Source: JABSQH01 sp965230015
Lineage (GTDB): Bacteria > Actinomycetota > Acidimicrobiia > Acidimicrobiales > Ilumatobacteraceae
Length of the DNA: 64,000 nucleotides
Reading direction: 5' to 3'
Assembly: GCA_965230015.1 (NCBI GenBank)
Contig: CBDDKF010000015.1
Location: 1 to 64,000 of the forward strand
A program made the position numbers and the translations under genes. Of the stretch, positions 1 to 11,400 are shown piece after piece. The notes beneath the pieces are model-generated. The model had not been told where the DNA came from, searched no databases, and saw nothing but the letters and a program-made list of their open reading frames with translations. Within the stretch, counting starts at the first letter, position 1. The number at the start of each line of letters is the position of its first letter.

Positions 1-1
1 C

Positions 2-2437
2 GACGCAGGCGTTGCGGCGAGCGCAGCGGAAGTCGAGAGAGAACGCCGGCGTATCAGACGGCTCCGGCGCTTGGTCGCCGCGACCGCTGCTGTTGCTGGG
101 GTCGCCATCGTCGCCGGCCTGGTCGCGATCGGGCAGCAGCGCCGTGCAGACGACAGCGCAGCTGAGGCCCGTGAGGCCACAGCGCAGGCCGAGGCTGAGG
201 CCGAACGAGCCGATGCCAGCGCGGGCGATGCTCGAGCCGCTACCGAGCTCGCCGAGACCGAGGCCGACCGGGCGAACGAGGCTGCGGAGCAGGCCGAACA
301 GCAGACGGCGCGTGCCGAAGCGGCGCTGGCCGACGCCGAGATCGTCACCCTGATCAGCCGGTCGGCAACTCTCGTCGACGAGAACCCGACCGCATCGCTG
401 CTCCTCGCCGCCGAGGCCTACGACCGCGACCCCAGCAATCGGACGACGGCCGCCCTCGCAACCGCGCTTGGTGCCCGCACTGGTGAGACCACGCGTATCG
501 AGCTCGATCCGATACCGCCCCGATCGTGTGCCGACGGTGACGACACCAATGCGTCCTATCTACGGATCTCGAACGACGGCTGGATCGGGTGGTACGAGGA
601 CGGGCTCGTGAGCGCACTGGACCCCGTCTCAGGTACAACCGGTGTACACACTGCCCAACCAGACAGTTGCGGCACCGTTGACTGGGCGTACGCAGACGGT
701 CCCATCTTGCACACCTTCGCCAACGCCCTGCATGTCGAGCGACAGCCAGGGTCCGGCGACATCGTCGAGTTGCTCGAACTCGCGGACGGCGCTGAGGTGA
801 CGTGGGCGACGACCTCGGCCGGACGCGACGGCGTCGTCGCCGCCACGGTCACTACGGCCAACGGCGACCGCGACATCTACCTCTTCGGGCGGGACAACGA
901 ACCAATCGCCGCGCCGCTCGACCTCGACACCGACCCCCTTCGTGGTGGGCCTCTCCCGGTCGGGCAACCTGGGCTTCGCGAGGGGACGTTTCTGTCAACG
1001 AACTGCAAGGCAACGTCGTCCAGTTGATCGACACCGCACAAGGCGAAGCGCGATGGCGCGTCGAGTTGCCTGCACAGATAACGGACGCCGGTTTCAACCC
1101 GTCGGAGACACTGGTTGCCTTCCCCGACCTCGGCGGCACGGTCCACGTCTACGACACCGCCACGGGCGCCCTGATCACGCGCCTCACGCCTGGTAGCGGT
1201 GCCGTTCAGAGTCTGTCGTTCCTCGACGATCAGCGCCTCGTTCTCACTACCGCCGAGGGGGCCGAGGTGTGGAACGTCGACAACGTCGCTGGGGCCGAAC
1301 ATGAGATGCCCATCAGCGGGGCCGTCGGCGTGCGCGCGCTTGGCCCCGGACGCTTCGTCGTCGTGCGCGGCGGCGACGAGCTGGTGGTCGTGGATCTCGA
1401 ACGGTCGGGGCTCGGCCTGCCGCTCGCGCCGGTTCCACCTGGCGCTCGGGTGTACCTGGAGCCTGGTGGGATTGCGGCCGTGGCTGCGGTCGCCGCGGCC
1501 GAAGGCGAGCTGATCAACCTTCGAACTGGGGAGTCGGAGACGCACCCGCTCGCCATCCCCGACGCAGGGCCTGTTGTCGGGATCTCGCCCCGCCAGTCGA
1601 CCGGCGACTTTCTCGCGTTCACCCTCGACGGAGCGATCGCAGAGTACGAAGATGGAGAGCTGACCGAGGTGGTGTACCTCGCCGACTCGCCGACCATGTC
1701 GATCCGCGGCGCGGAAGGTCACGGCTCGCCCGACGGCGGGAGCCGGGTGGCGATCCGACTCAGCGACTTGGACCGTCCAGACAGCGAAGAAGTGTTCTTG
1801 GTCGACCTGATCACCTTCGAGGTCGTGTTTTCCGTCGTCGGCGAGTGCCCCTGCGTCGGAGCAACACCAACCCCCTGATCTTCAAGGGCTCGTACTCGAC
1901 ACCGGCGATGCCGTCACTGTCCATACTCCCGACGGCGGAGCGCGAGCGCTGCCGGCGAGGGCGGTCGATCCGTCAGAAGGTCCTTTTCAGACGGGGGTCG
2001 ACGCCGAACGCGACCGGTTACTGCGAACCACGCCCGACGGCGTGGTGGAACTGATCGACATGAACGGCGGCCCAGCACGGGCGATCGCCGAATTCGCCGT
2101 CGATGTGTCGTCGTTGTCGTTTGTCGACGCCGGCAGAGCGATCGCCATCACTGCGCCCGGCGACGTCTGGCTCATCGACACCGACGCGGGCGAACGCATC
2201 GGACTGATCTGGGAGGGCGGCGCAGCCGACGCAACCGCGGGCGACCCGGTGGTCAGCGTCGAGGGTGACGTCGTGTATGTACCAACGCCCGCCACGATCG
2301 TCGAGATCCCCTTGTCGCCGATCGCATGGCGCGACCTTGCCTGCGAGCTGGCCGGACGCGAGCTCACCGCCGATGAGTGGAACTCGCTCGTGCCGGGCGA
2401 TGAGGCCCCTCGCCCGATCTGCGCCGCCGCCAGCTAG
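2..2437 (+). pseudogene. C-terminal part of an STAND/SARP-type protein with WD40-like repeats; three frame breaks
   Basis: The reading frame is open from the window edge, so the N-terminus is missing. Visible in order: an Arg-rich stretch, one membrane segment near bases 71-130, an Ala/Glu-rich coiled coil (about 140-340), a stretch resembling the SLLLAAEAYDRDP segment common before WD40 propellers, then WD40-like blades to the end. The C-terminal WRDLACELAGRELTADEW motif is typical of actinobacterial STAND (AfsR/BTAD-like) WD40 proteins. The frame shifts near the C5 run at 934-938, the G4 run at 982-985 and the C5 run at 1871-1875. Each is one extra base, so the original frame is regained and ends at TAG 2435-2437. 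All pieces remain good protein, so homopolymer consensus error or very recent decay is likely. Likely role, by family: membrane-anchored sensing or scaffold protein. Confidence 0.7.
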
Positions 2438-2458
2438 GCGGCAACGGGCCACTGCCGC
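2438..2458. terminator. Possible bidirectional terminator hairpin
   Basis: GCGGCA and TGCCGC form a perfect 6-bp stem with a 9-nt loop. It fills exactly the 21 bases between the stop codons of two convergent genes. There is no T-tract on either side, so an intrinsic terminator is only suggested by position. Confidence 0.4.
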
Positions 2459-3391
2459 TCAGTAGGTATCGAGCAGTTCGTGAACGACGTGCACGCCATC
2501 GAGCCCCTTGAGTTCGGTAGCGACCCCGCCTGCAAACATCAGCCCATGATCACCAGAAGCAATCTCGCGAACCGTTTCGCTCACCAGAATCTGCCCCCCG
2601 GCTGCCAGGTTCGCGATCCGCGCGGCCTTGATCACGTGACGACCGATGAGGTCGCCCGAGGCATCGGCGATCGCCTCACCGGTGTGTAGCCCCATGCGCA
2701 CCTGCAGCTCGATGTCGGGTTCGCTCGCCCACTGATCTGCGAGCCGGCTGCGCACGGCCACCGCGAACGCCAGCGCGCGGCGCACGCTGGTGAACGTCAG
2801 CATGAAGCCGTCGCCCTGCGCCTTCACTTCCGTTCCGCCGACGCGCAACAACTCAGTGCGGAACGCCTGATTGTGTTGCCCCAGTACCTCGAACCACCGT
2901 GCGTCGCCAAGGTTGGCAACTCGCTCGGTATGCGACTCGATGTCGGAGAACAGGATCGTCACCGTGTCCGATCCAGCGTGCTCGGGCAACGGGTCGGCCA
3001 CGGCCATGTCGGCGACAACGTCGATCGAGGTCCGACGTCGTTCGGCGTCCGCCCGACGCGGTGCACTGATCGTGGTCGCCCGGCCACCTCCGGACGAGCC
3101 TGCGGCCTGCGCAACGACGCGCACAGCAGTGTCGCCCAACGTGAGCGTCTGCCCCGGCCGCAGTACGGCCGGACCATCGATCGGTTCGCCGTCGATGAAG
3201 GAGCCGTTACTGGAACCGAGATCCAGTGCGAGAACCTCATTGCCCTCTACTCGCAGCGCAAGATGTCGCCGCGACACCTGACCATCAGGAATGACCAAGC
3301 CGTCACAATCTCGCCCGATCTCCAAGGGTTCGCGAAGGGCGAGGTAGATCGGCCGACGTCCCGCTTGCAGCACGACCACGATCGGATCCAC
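2459..3391 (-). CDS. FHA domain plus class III adenylate/guanylate cyclase
   Basis: 310 residues. An N-terminal FHA domain (about 20-95) shows GR at 26-27, SRRH at 40-43 and SSNGS at 60-64, the phosphothreonine-binding pattern. A Ser/Thr/Arg-rich linker follows, then a class III cyclase domain (about 142-308). Metal ligands Asp150 (FSDIE) and Asp194 (QGDG), Lys190 and the Arg of the transition-state pair (Arg258) are present. The Asn normally four residues before that Arg appears to be Ile254, so activity or nucleotide choice may be unusual. It lies 41 bases downstream of the RHS gene on the same strand and could be cotranscribed. Expected role: cytosolic cyclic-nucleotide synthesis gated by a phosphorylated partner, by analogy with other FHA-cyclases. 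Confidence 0.85.
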   Translation of the reverse strand: MDPIVVVLQAGRRPIYLALREPLEIGRDCDGLVIPDGQVSRRHLALRVEGNEVLALDLGSSNGSFIDGEPIDGPAVLRPGQTLTLGDTAVRVVAQAAGSSGGGRATTISAPRRADAERRRTSIDVVADMAVADPLPEHAGSDTVTILFSDIESHTERVANLGDARWFEVLGQHNQAFRTELLRVGGTEVKAQGDGFMLTFTSVRRALAFAVAVRSRLADQWASEPDIELQVRMGLHTGEAIADASGDLIGRHVIKAARIANLAAGGQILVSETVREIASGDHGLMFAGGVATELKGLDGVHVVHELLDTY

Positions 3392-3432
3392 CCACGCTGA
3401 TTACCACATCTCTGCCAAGCCCTGGAGCGAGT

Positions 3433-6400
3433 TCAGCCGAGCCTCATCAGCGGAGCTGCGTTGCCAAACTCGGTGCCGATGTTCTGACGCGCCATGTAGA
3501 GATCCATCTGATAGGCGGTCAAGTTCTCGGGCACGGCAATGCCCCTGTGGTCACGCATCACGTCGATGTACCGTTGCCCCGTACCCGGGGTACTGCCGCC
3601 GAGGTTGCCGTTGGTCGCCAGCCCCTGGGGCCGCTGTCGCGGTGTCACCGGTTGAGAGGCGTCGGCGTGATAACCAGATCCCACCGTGTCGGTGCGCTGC
3701 GTCCGCGCAACGAAGCTGCGCTCGAGGTCCATCGACTTGAAACTCTGGTCCGACCAGGCCGAGGTCGACTTTCTCGAGGTGTGACCCGAGAACTGGGCCG
3801 AGTTGCTCCGGGTGGTCACGCCGGTACCAGGGTTGGAGATGCTGCCGCGACTCGCAGTTCCGTAGCTGGCCATCGGTGACGTCGGCACCGGCGTGCGCAT
3901 TGCGGCGGCGCGCGCCTTCGCCGCCGCAACCTGGGCGCCGACCCTGTAGGCCGCCGTTCCCGCGCCGATCAGAGCGAGTACGGCATATACCGCGTAGAAA
4001 CTCCCAGTCACGTAGTCGTCTTGGGTGAAGGCTTCGTACGACAACAAACCGAAGTACGCAGCCATCGCTCCGGAGGCGAGGGCGACCAGCCACACCTGGC
4101 CCGTGATCAAACCGACGAAGATCAGCACCGTCAGACCGAGCGTGATGAAGTAGGCCGAGCCGGGGCTGGTCCAAGAATCGAACATGCCCTCCGAGGAGTT
4201 CCCGGTGGGATCGATGTTGTTCACCGAGTCGTAGTCGAAGAACGAGTACGGAGTGGGTCCAGCGTTTGGCGTGGGATCCATCGTGGTCGCTGCGCCGAGT
4301 GCCGGGATGTACACCCGTGCGCCGAACACGATGAGATCGTTCTCGAGCGGAAGCGACGAGCCGCCGTGACCCACGCGCCATCCCGCGGCCGCGGTGCGGT
4401 CGTCGGCCGACCGCGTCTCGCCGGCGATCAGCTCACCGTCGGGGCTGTAGTGCGTCGGCGCCCCGGTCGGGGTGCCGGTGCCGTCGGCGCGCCACCACGG
4501 ATCACCGGTCTGCGTGAATACGAGCCACTCGGACTCGCCGTCGAGCGAGACATCGACCGACACTGCGCCGGGCAGTCCGATCTGCTGACCGGTGACCACG
4601 CCGTCAACGTCGAGGACGAACGGTCCGCTGTAACGAACCTCGGTGGTCTGTCCGCCCTCGGTAATCGCCTGCGCGATCACCGCTTGTGTCGCGGTCCGCA
4701 AGAGCTCGACCGAGGTGGTCGCGTCGCTGGCGCCGACGAGTTGCCGTTCGACGTCGTACACGAGGTCGACGCCGTCGAAGTGAACGATCGCGTTGTCGTC
4801 GAGGCCGATCTCGACGGAACGAGTTCCGGCACCGTCACCGATGATCGTCTCAGTGAGCTCGACCGGCGCGAGCAGCTCGTTGTACCCGTACTCGAGCAGC
4901 ACGGTTGTGTCGTCGGTTGCTGAGGTGCGCGAGCTGCGCGCACCGTCGCGAGCGGGATCGTACGTGTACGACCATGTCGTGCTGGCCGGGCCGTCACCGG
5001 TGCCCTCGACGGCAGCCTCCATCAAGAACTGGGTGACCGGGTCAAAGGCGTAGGAGAACACCGCTCCGCCGCCCGGACCGCTGAGCTCGTGTCCGAGGGT
5101 CCGTCCGCTCACGCTCGCCCGATCGAGTTGATCGATCCAGGTTGCTCCGTCGCCATCGATCCAGGTGTTGGTGAGCGGTCCCCCGCTCACCGGGTCGTAG
5201 GCGATCATCAGGCTGATGCCGTTGCTGTAGTCGATGCTGGTGATGCGCCCAACCGTGTCAACGCCGGTGATCGTGGCGCGGTGAGTATTCCCAGAGATGT
5301 CGTTGACCACGAGCTCTTGCAGGTGGTGCGACACGGGATCAACGACGAACGTCGAAGTGGCAGATTGTCCAGCCGCCGACGTGTAGGTCACCTGGTCGAG
5401 GAGCCCATCGTCGTCATAGGTCGTCGTGGTGGTCGTGCCCCAGATGTCGACACTCGTCCTGCCCCGCCCGAGAAGGTCCACGGTGAGCAACTCGACGTAG
5501 GTGTCGTCGCCGATCTGGTGCGTCACGCCAGTCACCCGCGGATCGCCGCCAGCTCCATAGTGATACTGCGTCGAGCGAGCGGGAGCGAGTTCGTGGCCAG
5601 TGCTCGCGATCTCGATGCGCTCCACCCGTCCCCGATCGTCGTACGACCGAGCGTTGGTCACCACGCCGTGTTCGGTGGTCGCCACGAGGCGGCCGGCACC
5701 GTCAAGAATCTGTCCGCGGACGGCTGCGCTGCCAATCTGCGAAGTGCTCAACACGCCCAGCTGCGGAAGTGTTTCACCGGTAATCGGGTGCGTGGCGGTG
5801 GCGTCGGCGGCCCAATACTCGTACGTCGTGGTGAGACCCGACTCGGTCGTCACCGCTGTGGGACGAGCGAACAGGCCCGCCGAGGGATCGGACGGCTCGT
5901 ACGACGTGTGCAGTGCGCCCGCGCCGTTCTGCACCGACGTCTCCACGAGGCCGAGGAGCGGATCACTGTACGTCGCTTCCTCAGTCACCGCGGTCGGGGT
6001 CTGCCCGGATTCGAACACGTCGTACGTCGTGACTGCGGTGATCAGATCGTTGCCGAGCATCTCGCCGGGGTCGTATCCCTGCCAGGTGTCGCCGTCATCG
6101 AAGCTGTACTGGATCTCGAACCACCCTGGCGTCGCGTCCGGCGAGACGTAGGTCGCGACGACGTCGACCAGGATCTCCGACTCGTCGACGTCGGTGGGCG
6201 CAACGAGTTCGCACCTGTCGTCGACAGCGCAGGCCTCGCCGCCAAGGACCAGGTTGGAGGCGTCGACATCTGCGCCCGGATCGACAACGAGCCGCCACAC
6301 CGAGTCGGACTGCACGTCGATGCTGGCCTGGCCAAGCGCCACCAACCGCCAGCCGGCAGCTGGATCGACCGCCGAGGGAAGCGTCTCGATCTCTCCTGAG

Positions 6401-8211
6401 GTGATCAGTTGTTGGGCGCTGTGCGCGGCGGCGGCGTCGCTGCCGTCGTAGAACAAGCCGAGCATTCCGGCGCCACCACCGCGAACAACCGTCTTGGACG
6501 GCACTCGGTCGCGGTACTCCGCATGGGGTTGGCCATCACCGGCAAACCACTCCTGCGGTGCCGGGCCCCACGACTGTTGCGGATTGCCATTGGCGTCGTA
6601 CTGCATCGTGGTGCGCCGACCGAGCTCATCGACCATGCCGATGACACGCAGGTCGTCGTCGTACTGCAGGGAGAGCGGGCTTGATTGACCACGCGCGGTC
6701 GTCGACAGGAGTCGATAGTCGATCGGGTCAAAGGTCACCCGTGCCTCGACGGTGTCGTTCTGGAACACGGTGGTCGTGCCTGCTTCGAAGCCGTACGTTC
6801 GCTGCAGCGGCGCCTGCCCGGGTTCGGGAACTGGCGAGGTGATGCCAGCGACTTTGCCTGCACCGTCGTAGTCGACACGCCACGTCGCCGCCGAGTCATC
6901 GGCTGCGAGGCCGTTGGCGATCGTGTCGGCCGCGAGGGGCTCGCGTGCGGCGACGAGTTGCCCCGACGCGTTGTAGGCGTAGTCGTGCGCCGCACCATCG
7001 GGTCCGGTCACTCGCGCCAATCGGCCATCGACGTACCACAGCTCGATGAGATCACCGTCGAATGTCGTGATCGAACACAGCGACGTCTCGGCCGTACCGA
7101 CGTCGAATCCAGGACCCGATCGACACTCGCGGTCGCCCATGTAGCGGAACGTCGCCGTTCGGTTGGTCACCGTGTCGGTCACCGAACGCAACACGTCGTT
7201 CGACCATTCAACGTCGAACGACACCGCAGCAGCACCCTGCACCGCATCACGGCTGTAGCTCTGCAACGAACCATTCGACGTGAACGTCGACACGCTGCCG
7301 TCGAGAGTCGACAGGGTGACGGAGCCATCCGAGTCGGCGGTCAACGTCGGGTACAGCAACGTTGTATCGACGCCCTCGTGTCCTGGCGGTGCGTACTGTC
7401 CGTCGTCGTTGCGGTCGTAGCGGATCTGGGTCCCGTCAAGGCCGACGGCGACGAGTGTGTCGCCAGTGGCATAGCTGTCGATGCGGTAGAACGAGGCACC
7501 ACCAAGGGCCGACCCGCTGAGCGACCATCCGTCCGAGACGACGCGCAGCGGCGACGTGCCGGCCTGGCGGCCTGCCACGTCCGACGTGCGGTACTCGAGG
7601 TTGACCACGCTCGCGCCGTCGCCCATGTCGAGCGTGACGCCGGTGACCAGTTCACCGGTCGCTGCACCAACCGAGAACGGACCGAAGCCGTCGAAGGGCT
7701 GCTCGCGAGAACGCTGGAGGTCCACGACGAATGCGCCCTGTTCCTGTTCAGCCTCGTCGTCGCCAGTCACCGTCCACGCATAGGTGCGCCCATGCTGGAG
7801 GAGTCCCGCCTCGGGCGTCCACGTCGGTTCGGGATGATTGGCAACAGACGCAACGGCGGTCTCCATCCCTCCGGCGCCCGTGAGGTCGAACACGGCGAAC
7901 GACCAGCCGTCGTCGCCAGCGTCCATCGGCGCTTCCAGCACGGGGCGCAGCGTGGTGACCACGCAGCCACTCGTCGTGCACACCGGCTCACGCACCAGGT
8001 TGGCGTCGAGGTCGGCCGTCGAACCGTCGGTACCGGCGAGGGGCGTCAGGAAACGCGCGGCCTCCCAGTCGGCGAGTCCTTCGGGGAGTTCGGTGGCCGC
8101 AATGCGGCCGCCACCAGCGACCGCAATGGCGGTGGCGAGGAGCGCGCCGGTAACGGCGATCGGGAGCGTGCGACCACGGCGACGTGCCGGGGCGGCTGGG
8201 CGTGCATTCAT
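3433..8211 (-). CDS. Giant exported RHS/YD-repeat protein with PA14-like insert and membrane-spanning C-terminus
   Basis: 1592 residues from ATG at 8211. The start is chosen because an Arg-rich, then hydrophobic signal peptide (TLPIAVTGALLATAIAVAG) follows at once and an AGGA lies upstream. An N-terminal beta domain contains HGRTYAWTV (about 145). YD-type repeats (YNASGQLVA, YDDRGRVERI, TYDDDGLLDQVTY and others) run from about 200 to 1330. A PA14-like domain (GMLGLFYDGS onward) is inserted near 575-720. The shell ends in the classic YSFFDYDSVNNIDPTG motif near 1333, after which RHS proteins carry variable effector tails. Here the tail has two or three hydrophobic segments (about 1350-1440) and then an unrecognised polar region. 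No small immunity-like gene lies downstream. Likely a surface or secreted interaction protein, possibly a polymorphic toxin; the toxin role is inference. Confidence 0.85.
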   Translation of the reverse strand: MNARPAAPARRRGRTLPIAVTGALLATAIAVAGGGRIAATELPEGLADWEAARFLTPLAGTDGSTADLDANLVREPVCTTSGCVVTTLRPVLEAPMDAGDDGWSFAVFDLTGAGGMETAVASVANHPEPTWTPEAGLLQHGRTYAWTVTGDDEAEQEQGAFVVDLQRSREQPFDGFGPFSVGAATGELVTGVTLDMGDGASVVNLEYRTSDVAGRQAGTSPLRVVSDGWSLSGSALGGASFYRIDSYATGDTLVAVGLDGTQIRYDRNDDGQYAPPGHEGVDTTLLYPTLTADSDGSVTLSTLDGSVSTFTSNGSLQSYSRDAVQGAAAVSFDVEWSNDVLRSVTDTVTNRTATFRYMGDRECRSGPGFDVGTAETSLCSITTFDGDLIELWYVDGRLARVTGPDGAAHDYAYNASGQLVAAREPLAADTIANGLAADDSAATWRVDYDGAGKVAGITSPVPEPGQAPLQRTYGFEAGTTTVFQNDTVEARVTFDPIDYRLLSTTARGQSSPLSLQYDDDLRVIGMVDELGRRTTMQYDANGNPQQSWGPAPQEWFAGDGQPHAEYRDRVPSKTVVRGGGAGMLGLFYDGSDAAAAHSAQQLITSGEIETLPSAVDPAAGWRLVALGQASIDVQSDSVWRLVVDPGADVDASNLVLGGEACAVDDRCELVAPTDVDESEILVDVVATYVSPDATPGWFEIQYSFDDGDTWQGYDPGEMLGNDLITAVTTYDVFESGQTPTAVTEEATYSDPLLGLVETSVQNGAGALHTSYEPSDPSAGLFARPTAVTTESGLTTTYEYWAADATATHPITGETLPQLGVLSTSQIGSAAVRGQILDGAGRLVATTEHGVVTNARSYDDRGRVERIEIASTGHELAPARSTQYHYGAGGDPRVTGVTHQIGDDTYVELLTVDLLGRGRTSVDIWGTTTTTTYDDDGLLDQVTYTSAAGQSATSTFVVDPVSHHLQELVVNDISGNTHRATITGVDTVGRITSIDYSNGISLMIAYDPVSGGPLTNTWIDGDGATWIDQLDRASVSGRTLGHELSGPGGGAVFSYAFDPVTQFLMEAAVEGTGDGPASTTWSYTYDPARDGARSSRTSATDDTTVLLEYGYNELLAPVELTETIIGDGAGTRSVEIGLDDNAIVHFDGVDLVYDVERQLVGASDATTSVELLRTATQAVIAQAITEGGQTTEVRYSGPFVLDVDGVVTGQQIGLPGAVSVDVSLDGESEWLVFTQTGDPWWRADGTGTPTGAPTHYSPDGELIAGETRSADDRTAAAGWRVGHGGSSLPLENDLIVFGARVYIPALGAATTMDPTPNAGPTPYSFFDYDSVNNIDPTGNSSEGMFDSWTSPGSAYFITLGLTVLIFVGLITGQVWLVALASGAMAAYFGLLSYEAFTQDDYVTGSFYAVYAVLALIGAGTAAYRVGAQVAAAKARAAAMRTPVPTSPMASYGTASRGSISNPGTGVTTRSNSAQFSGHTSRKSTSAWSDQSFKSMDLERSFVARTQRTDTVGSGYHADASQPVTPRQRPQGLATNGNLGGSTPGTGQRYIDVMRDHRGIAVPENLTAYQMDLYMARQNIGTEFGNAAPLMRLG

Positions 8212-8466
8212 TTGGGGGGTTCCTCGAGTCGTGGGCGGAACGGGGGAAACGCGGTTTCCCGAGGTCCGGCGCGACGCTACGGAGCCCAACCTGTGGCCAA
8301 CCTGAACGCGTCCCGAACATCGTCGCAGTCGACGCGCAGGTCGCGCACAGGCCCCCTTCAGACGCAACCGCGGACGATTGCGCCGATCCGACCACCCCCC
8401 TCTGGGTCGGCGCGTGATGCGTTCTCACGACGCCACCAGACACGGCCGCCTCTTCAAGGACACGAC
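8212..8466. promoter_or_regulatory. Divergent promoter region of the two giant exported proteins, with a hairpin
   Basis: 255 non-coding bases between two divergent genes. GGGAAAC and GTTTCCC (8244-8260, 3-nt loop) form a strong hairpin 33 bases upstream of the RHS start codon, so it would lie in that mRNA leader. AAGGA at about 8455 is the ribosome site of the rightward gene. I could not assign -35/-10 boxes with confidence. Confidence 0.4.
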
Positions 8467-11400
8467 ATGAACAAACACGTTCCCCTCGCCGCGAGCGCCG
8501 CTGCTGTTGCGCTGCTCGCTCCGCTCCTGTCGTCAGGTACGCGCATCGACGCCGAGGAGCCGCCGCCGCGTGATCGGTTCGGCGTGGCGGAATCGCCGGC
8601 CACCCCGGTCGACGGCCCGATCTACGACACGACGACCCCAGTTCTCAGCGTGGACGACCCGACCGGCGATGTGCACTTCGTGGTCGTCGACCAGTCAGGT
8701 CGTGTGGTCACAGGGTCGGGTCCGATCGACGATGACCAGTGGCAGGTACACGACGGTGTCCTGCAACCGGGTGAGAGCTACGCGTGGTCGGCCTACACCA
8801 CGACCGGCTCGACCGCGGCGGCAGTCGGCGCGCCGGACGTGCTCGGCGACGGGACGATCAGTGGCGATATGACGTACGGCGCCAAGATCGTGGAGTTCGT
8901 CGAGGAGCAGCCGCTCGAGCCGTTCAGCATCAATCCGACCGCGGGCCCATCCGGGCAGAGCAACGGACTGGCCACCGACTTCTTTCCGCACTACGACATC
9001 GCCGACCAGGTCGAGCTCGACGACGACGGCAACCCGGTCGAGGAGATTTCACCGAAGCTTCGACCGAGCCCTGGATCCCACGTCGTCTCGACGACGGCCG
9101 GCTGGACTGTCGTCGACGACGAACACTTCGGTCTGTGCCCCCTCGAAGAGCGTGCACGCAAGCCGGCGCCCGGCGAGTTCCCGCCGCCGCCACTGATCTA
9201 CGAGCCCACCGAAGCGATTCTGTGCGACGTCGCCTTCACGATCGAGGCCGAGGCAACCGTGATCGACGACGGCGGCGAGGCCGCAGCCCACAACGTGGCC
9301 GGCCGCAACGTGGTGCCGTCCGACTCGATGATCATCAACCGCGACCTGGCCGTCGACGACGGGTTCGTCGTGTCCACCACCGGCGAGTACAGCATCTCGC
9401 CGACGTTCTCGCTGCAGACCGAGTTCGGCTTCCGCTCGCTGGGCTATCTCCGCGTGCCCGAGAGCGGGACGTACCTCTTCGGTACGCAGAGCCCGGGCGG
9501 CGCCGAAGCGTTCATCTACATCTCCACCGAGGACGATCTCGGCAAGACCCTGATCAGCGATCCCGACGCCTGGTCACCGACCACGCTCGGCGAGACCTAC
9601 ACCGCAAGGACCGAGCGCTTCCGTTTCGAGAACAAGGAGAACGGGTCGTCGACCAGCGGCGACGCGCTCTACAACTACCGGTCGCGCACGTACGAGTACG
9701 GCGTCGACGACACCGATTGGATCCAGCCCGACGGAGCGTTCGTCCGCGGACTCGTCGACGATCTGCGCAACGCGGGTCCGCGTGCCGACGAGGTCCGCTA
9801 CGGGGAACCGGTGCACCTCGAAGCGGGAGTGAACTACCCACTCGCCTTCACCGGATGGGTCGGACCGCTCACCGGCGACATCGGCTTGCACGTCGACAGC
9901 GAGATCACCGGCACCACGCCGGTGCCGTTCGACTGGCTGACGCCCGCGCAACCGGGAGTCGTCGACTTCGATCGCACGATGGGATCCGACGTCGCCGACG
10001 TCGGCGCCATCGCAGCTGCGATCTCCGGCCACGGCGACACCCTCGCCGTGCTCGACGCACAGGGCGACCTGCACTTCAGCAGCAGCGACGGCGGCTACGG
10101 CTGGACGGAGGTCGCCACGCTGCCCGGTATCGCCACGGCGATGCCGGTGATCCAGCCGACGACTCCCTACGACGTCGACGCAGGCGCGTCGACGGGAGCC
10201 GGCAAACGTCACTTCGAGTCGGCGAATGGCCAGCTCGTCGGCGAACTCGTCGACGGCGAACTCCGCGTGTTCGGCGGACCGGTCGAGATGGTCGACCCCG
10301 CCGTGCAGGAGCCGACGACCATCGAGTACCTCGACGTCCGCTTCGACCGTGACGGGACGTTGATCTCTGGCACTGTCGATGGCTCGACGCCGATGCAGCG
10401 AACCGATCCGAACGGGCTTGTCTACGTCGGCCCGAACGAGAACGGGCGCATCGTGCTCGACACGATCACCGACGGTTCGCTCTCGGTCACCTCCGGAGCG
10501 CTCGAGGTGGTGCTCGAAGATGACGCATGGCTCACACATCCCGGTCGACTCGACAATCGTGTCGTGCTCGCGCTCGACATCGAGCCAACCGAGCCGGCGC
10601 CCACGACCGTGAAGACGATGGCCATCGACGACGCGGGCGCCACGCTCGTGACCGCCGTGGATCGTCCGGCGATCGTGCCGAGCGAGGCGTTCGGGGGCCG
10701 ACTCAGCCTCAACACGACAGGCTCGTCAGGACACAACCTGCCCGATGGCCTCGTGACGATCGACACGATCATGGGCGGCGGCGACTCCTCGCTGGCCATC
10801 GTCGATGGCCGGTACTCCTTCCGCTCCGATCCACTCGTACTCGAGGGTCCAGAGTTCTCGGAACCGATCACCGTCGATGCCCTCGAGGTGACCTTCGACC
10901 GCGACTTCGGCTTGGCCGAGGGCCACGCCGCGGGTCGACTCGTCGCGACGGACGGTGTCGTCTACGAACTCGACACGGTCCAGGCCGCCACGCTGGATCT
11001 TGCCAACGGGCACGTCACGATCAACCTCAGCGACACATCGCAGGACCTCTTCCACATGTTGTCGTCGCTGACCGTGCTCACGTTCGAGTTGGAGGTGCTG
11101 CCGGGCGACGCGCCTGCGTTCGACGTCGCGATCATCGAAAAACGCGACGTCGAACAACCGTGGAGCACCACCAACCGCCAGATCACGCAACTCAACACGC
11201 TGCTCGACGACGCCGGACTCGAGCGTCCGGCGATGAGCACAGAGAGCGACGCCATCCAGTCGGTGCACATCTCCCCGGACGGCAACACGATCGCCGTGCT
11301 GCAGCCCGTCGCCGACGGTGCGGGGGCACGCGTGGTGATCGTCGACCGCGACGACCGTGACGACTCGTGGAAGGTGATCGGTGACGTCCCCCTTGCGCTC

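Noticed and set aside
6685..8466. Long upstream extension of the rightward frame of the 8467 gene
   Set aside because: It lies antisense to the RHS gene, has Arg-rich shadow composition, and the signal peptide fixes the start at 8467.
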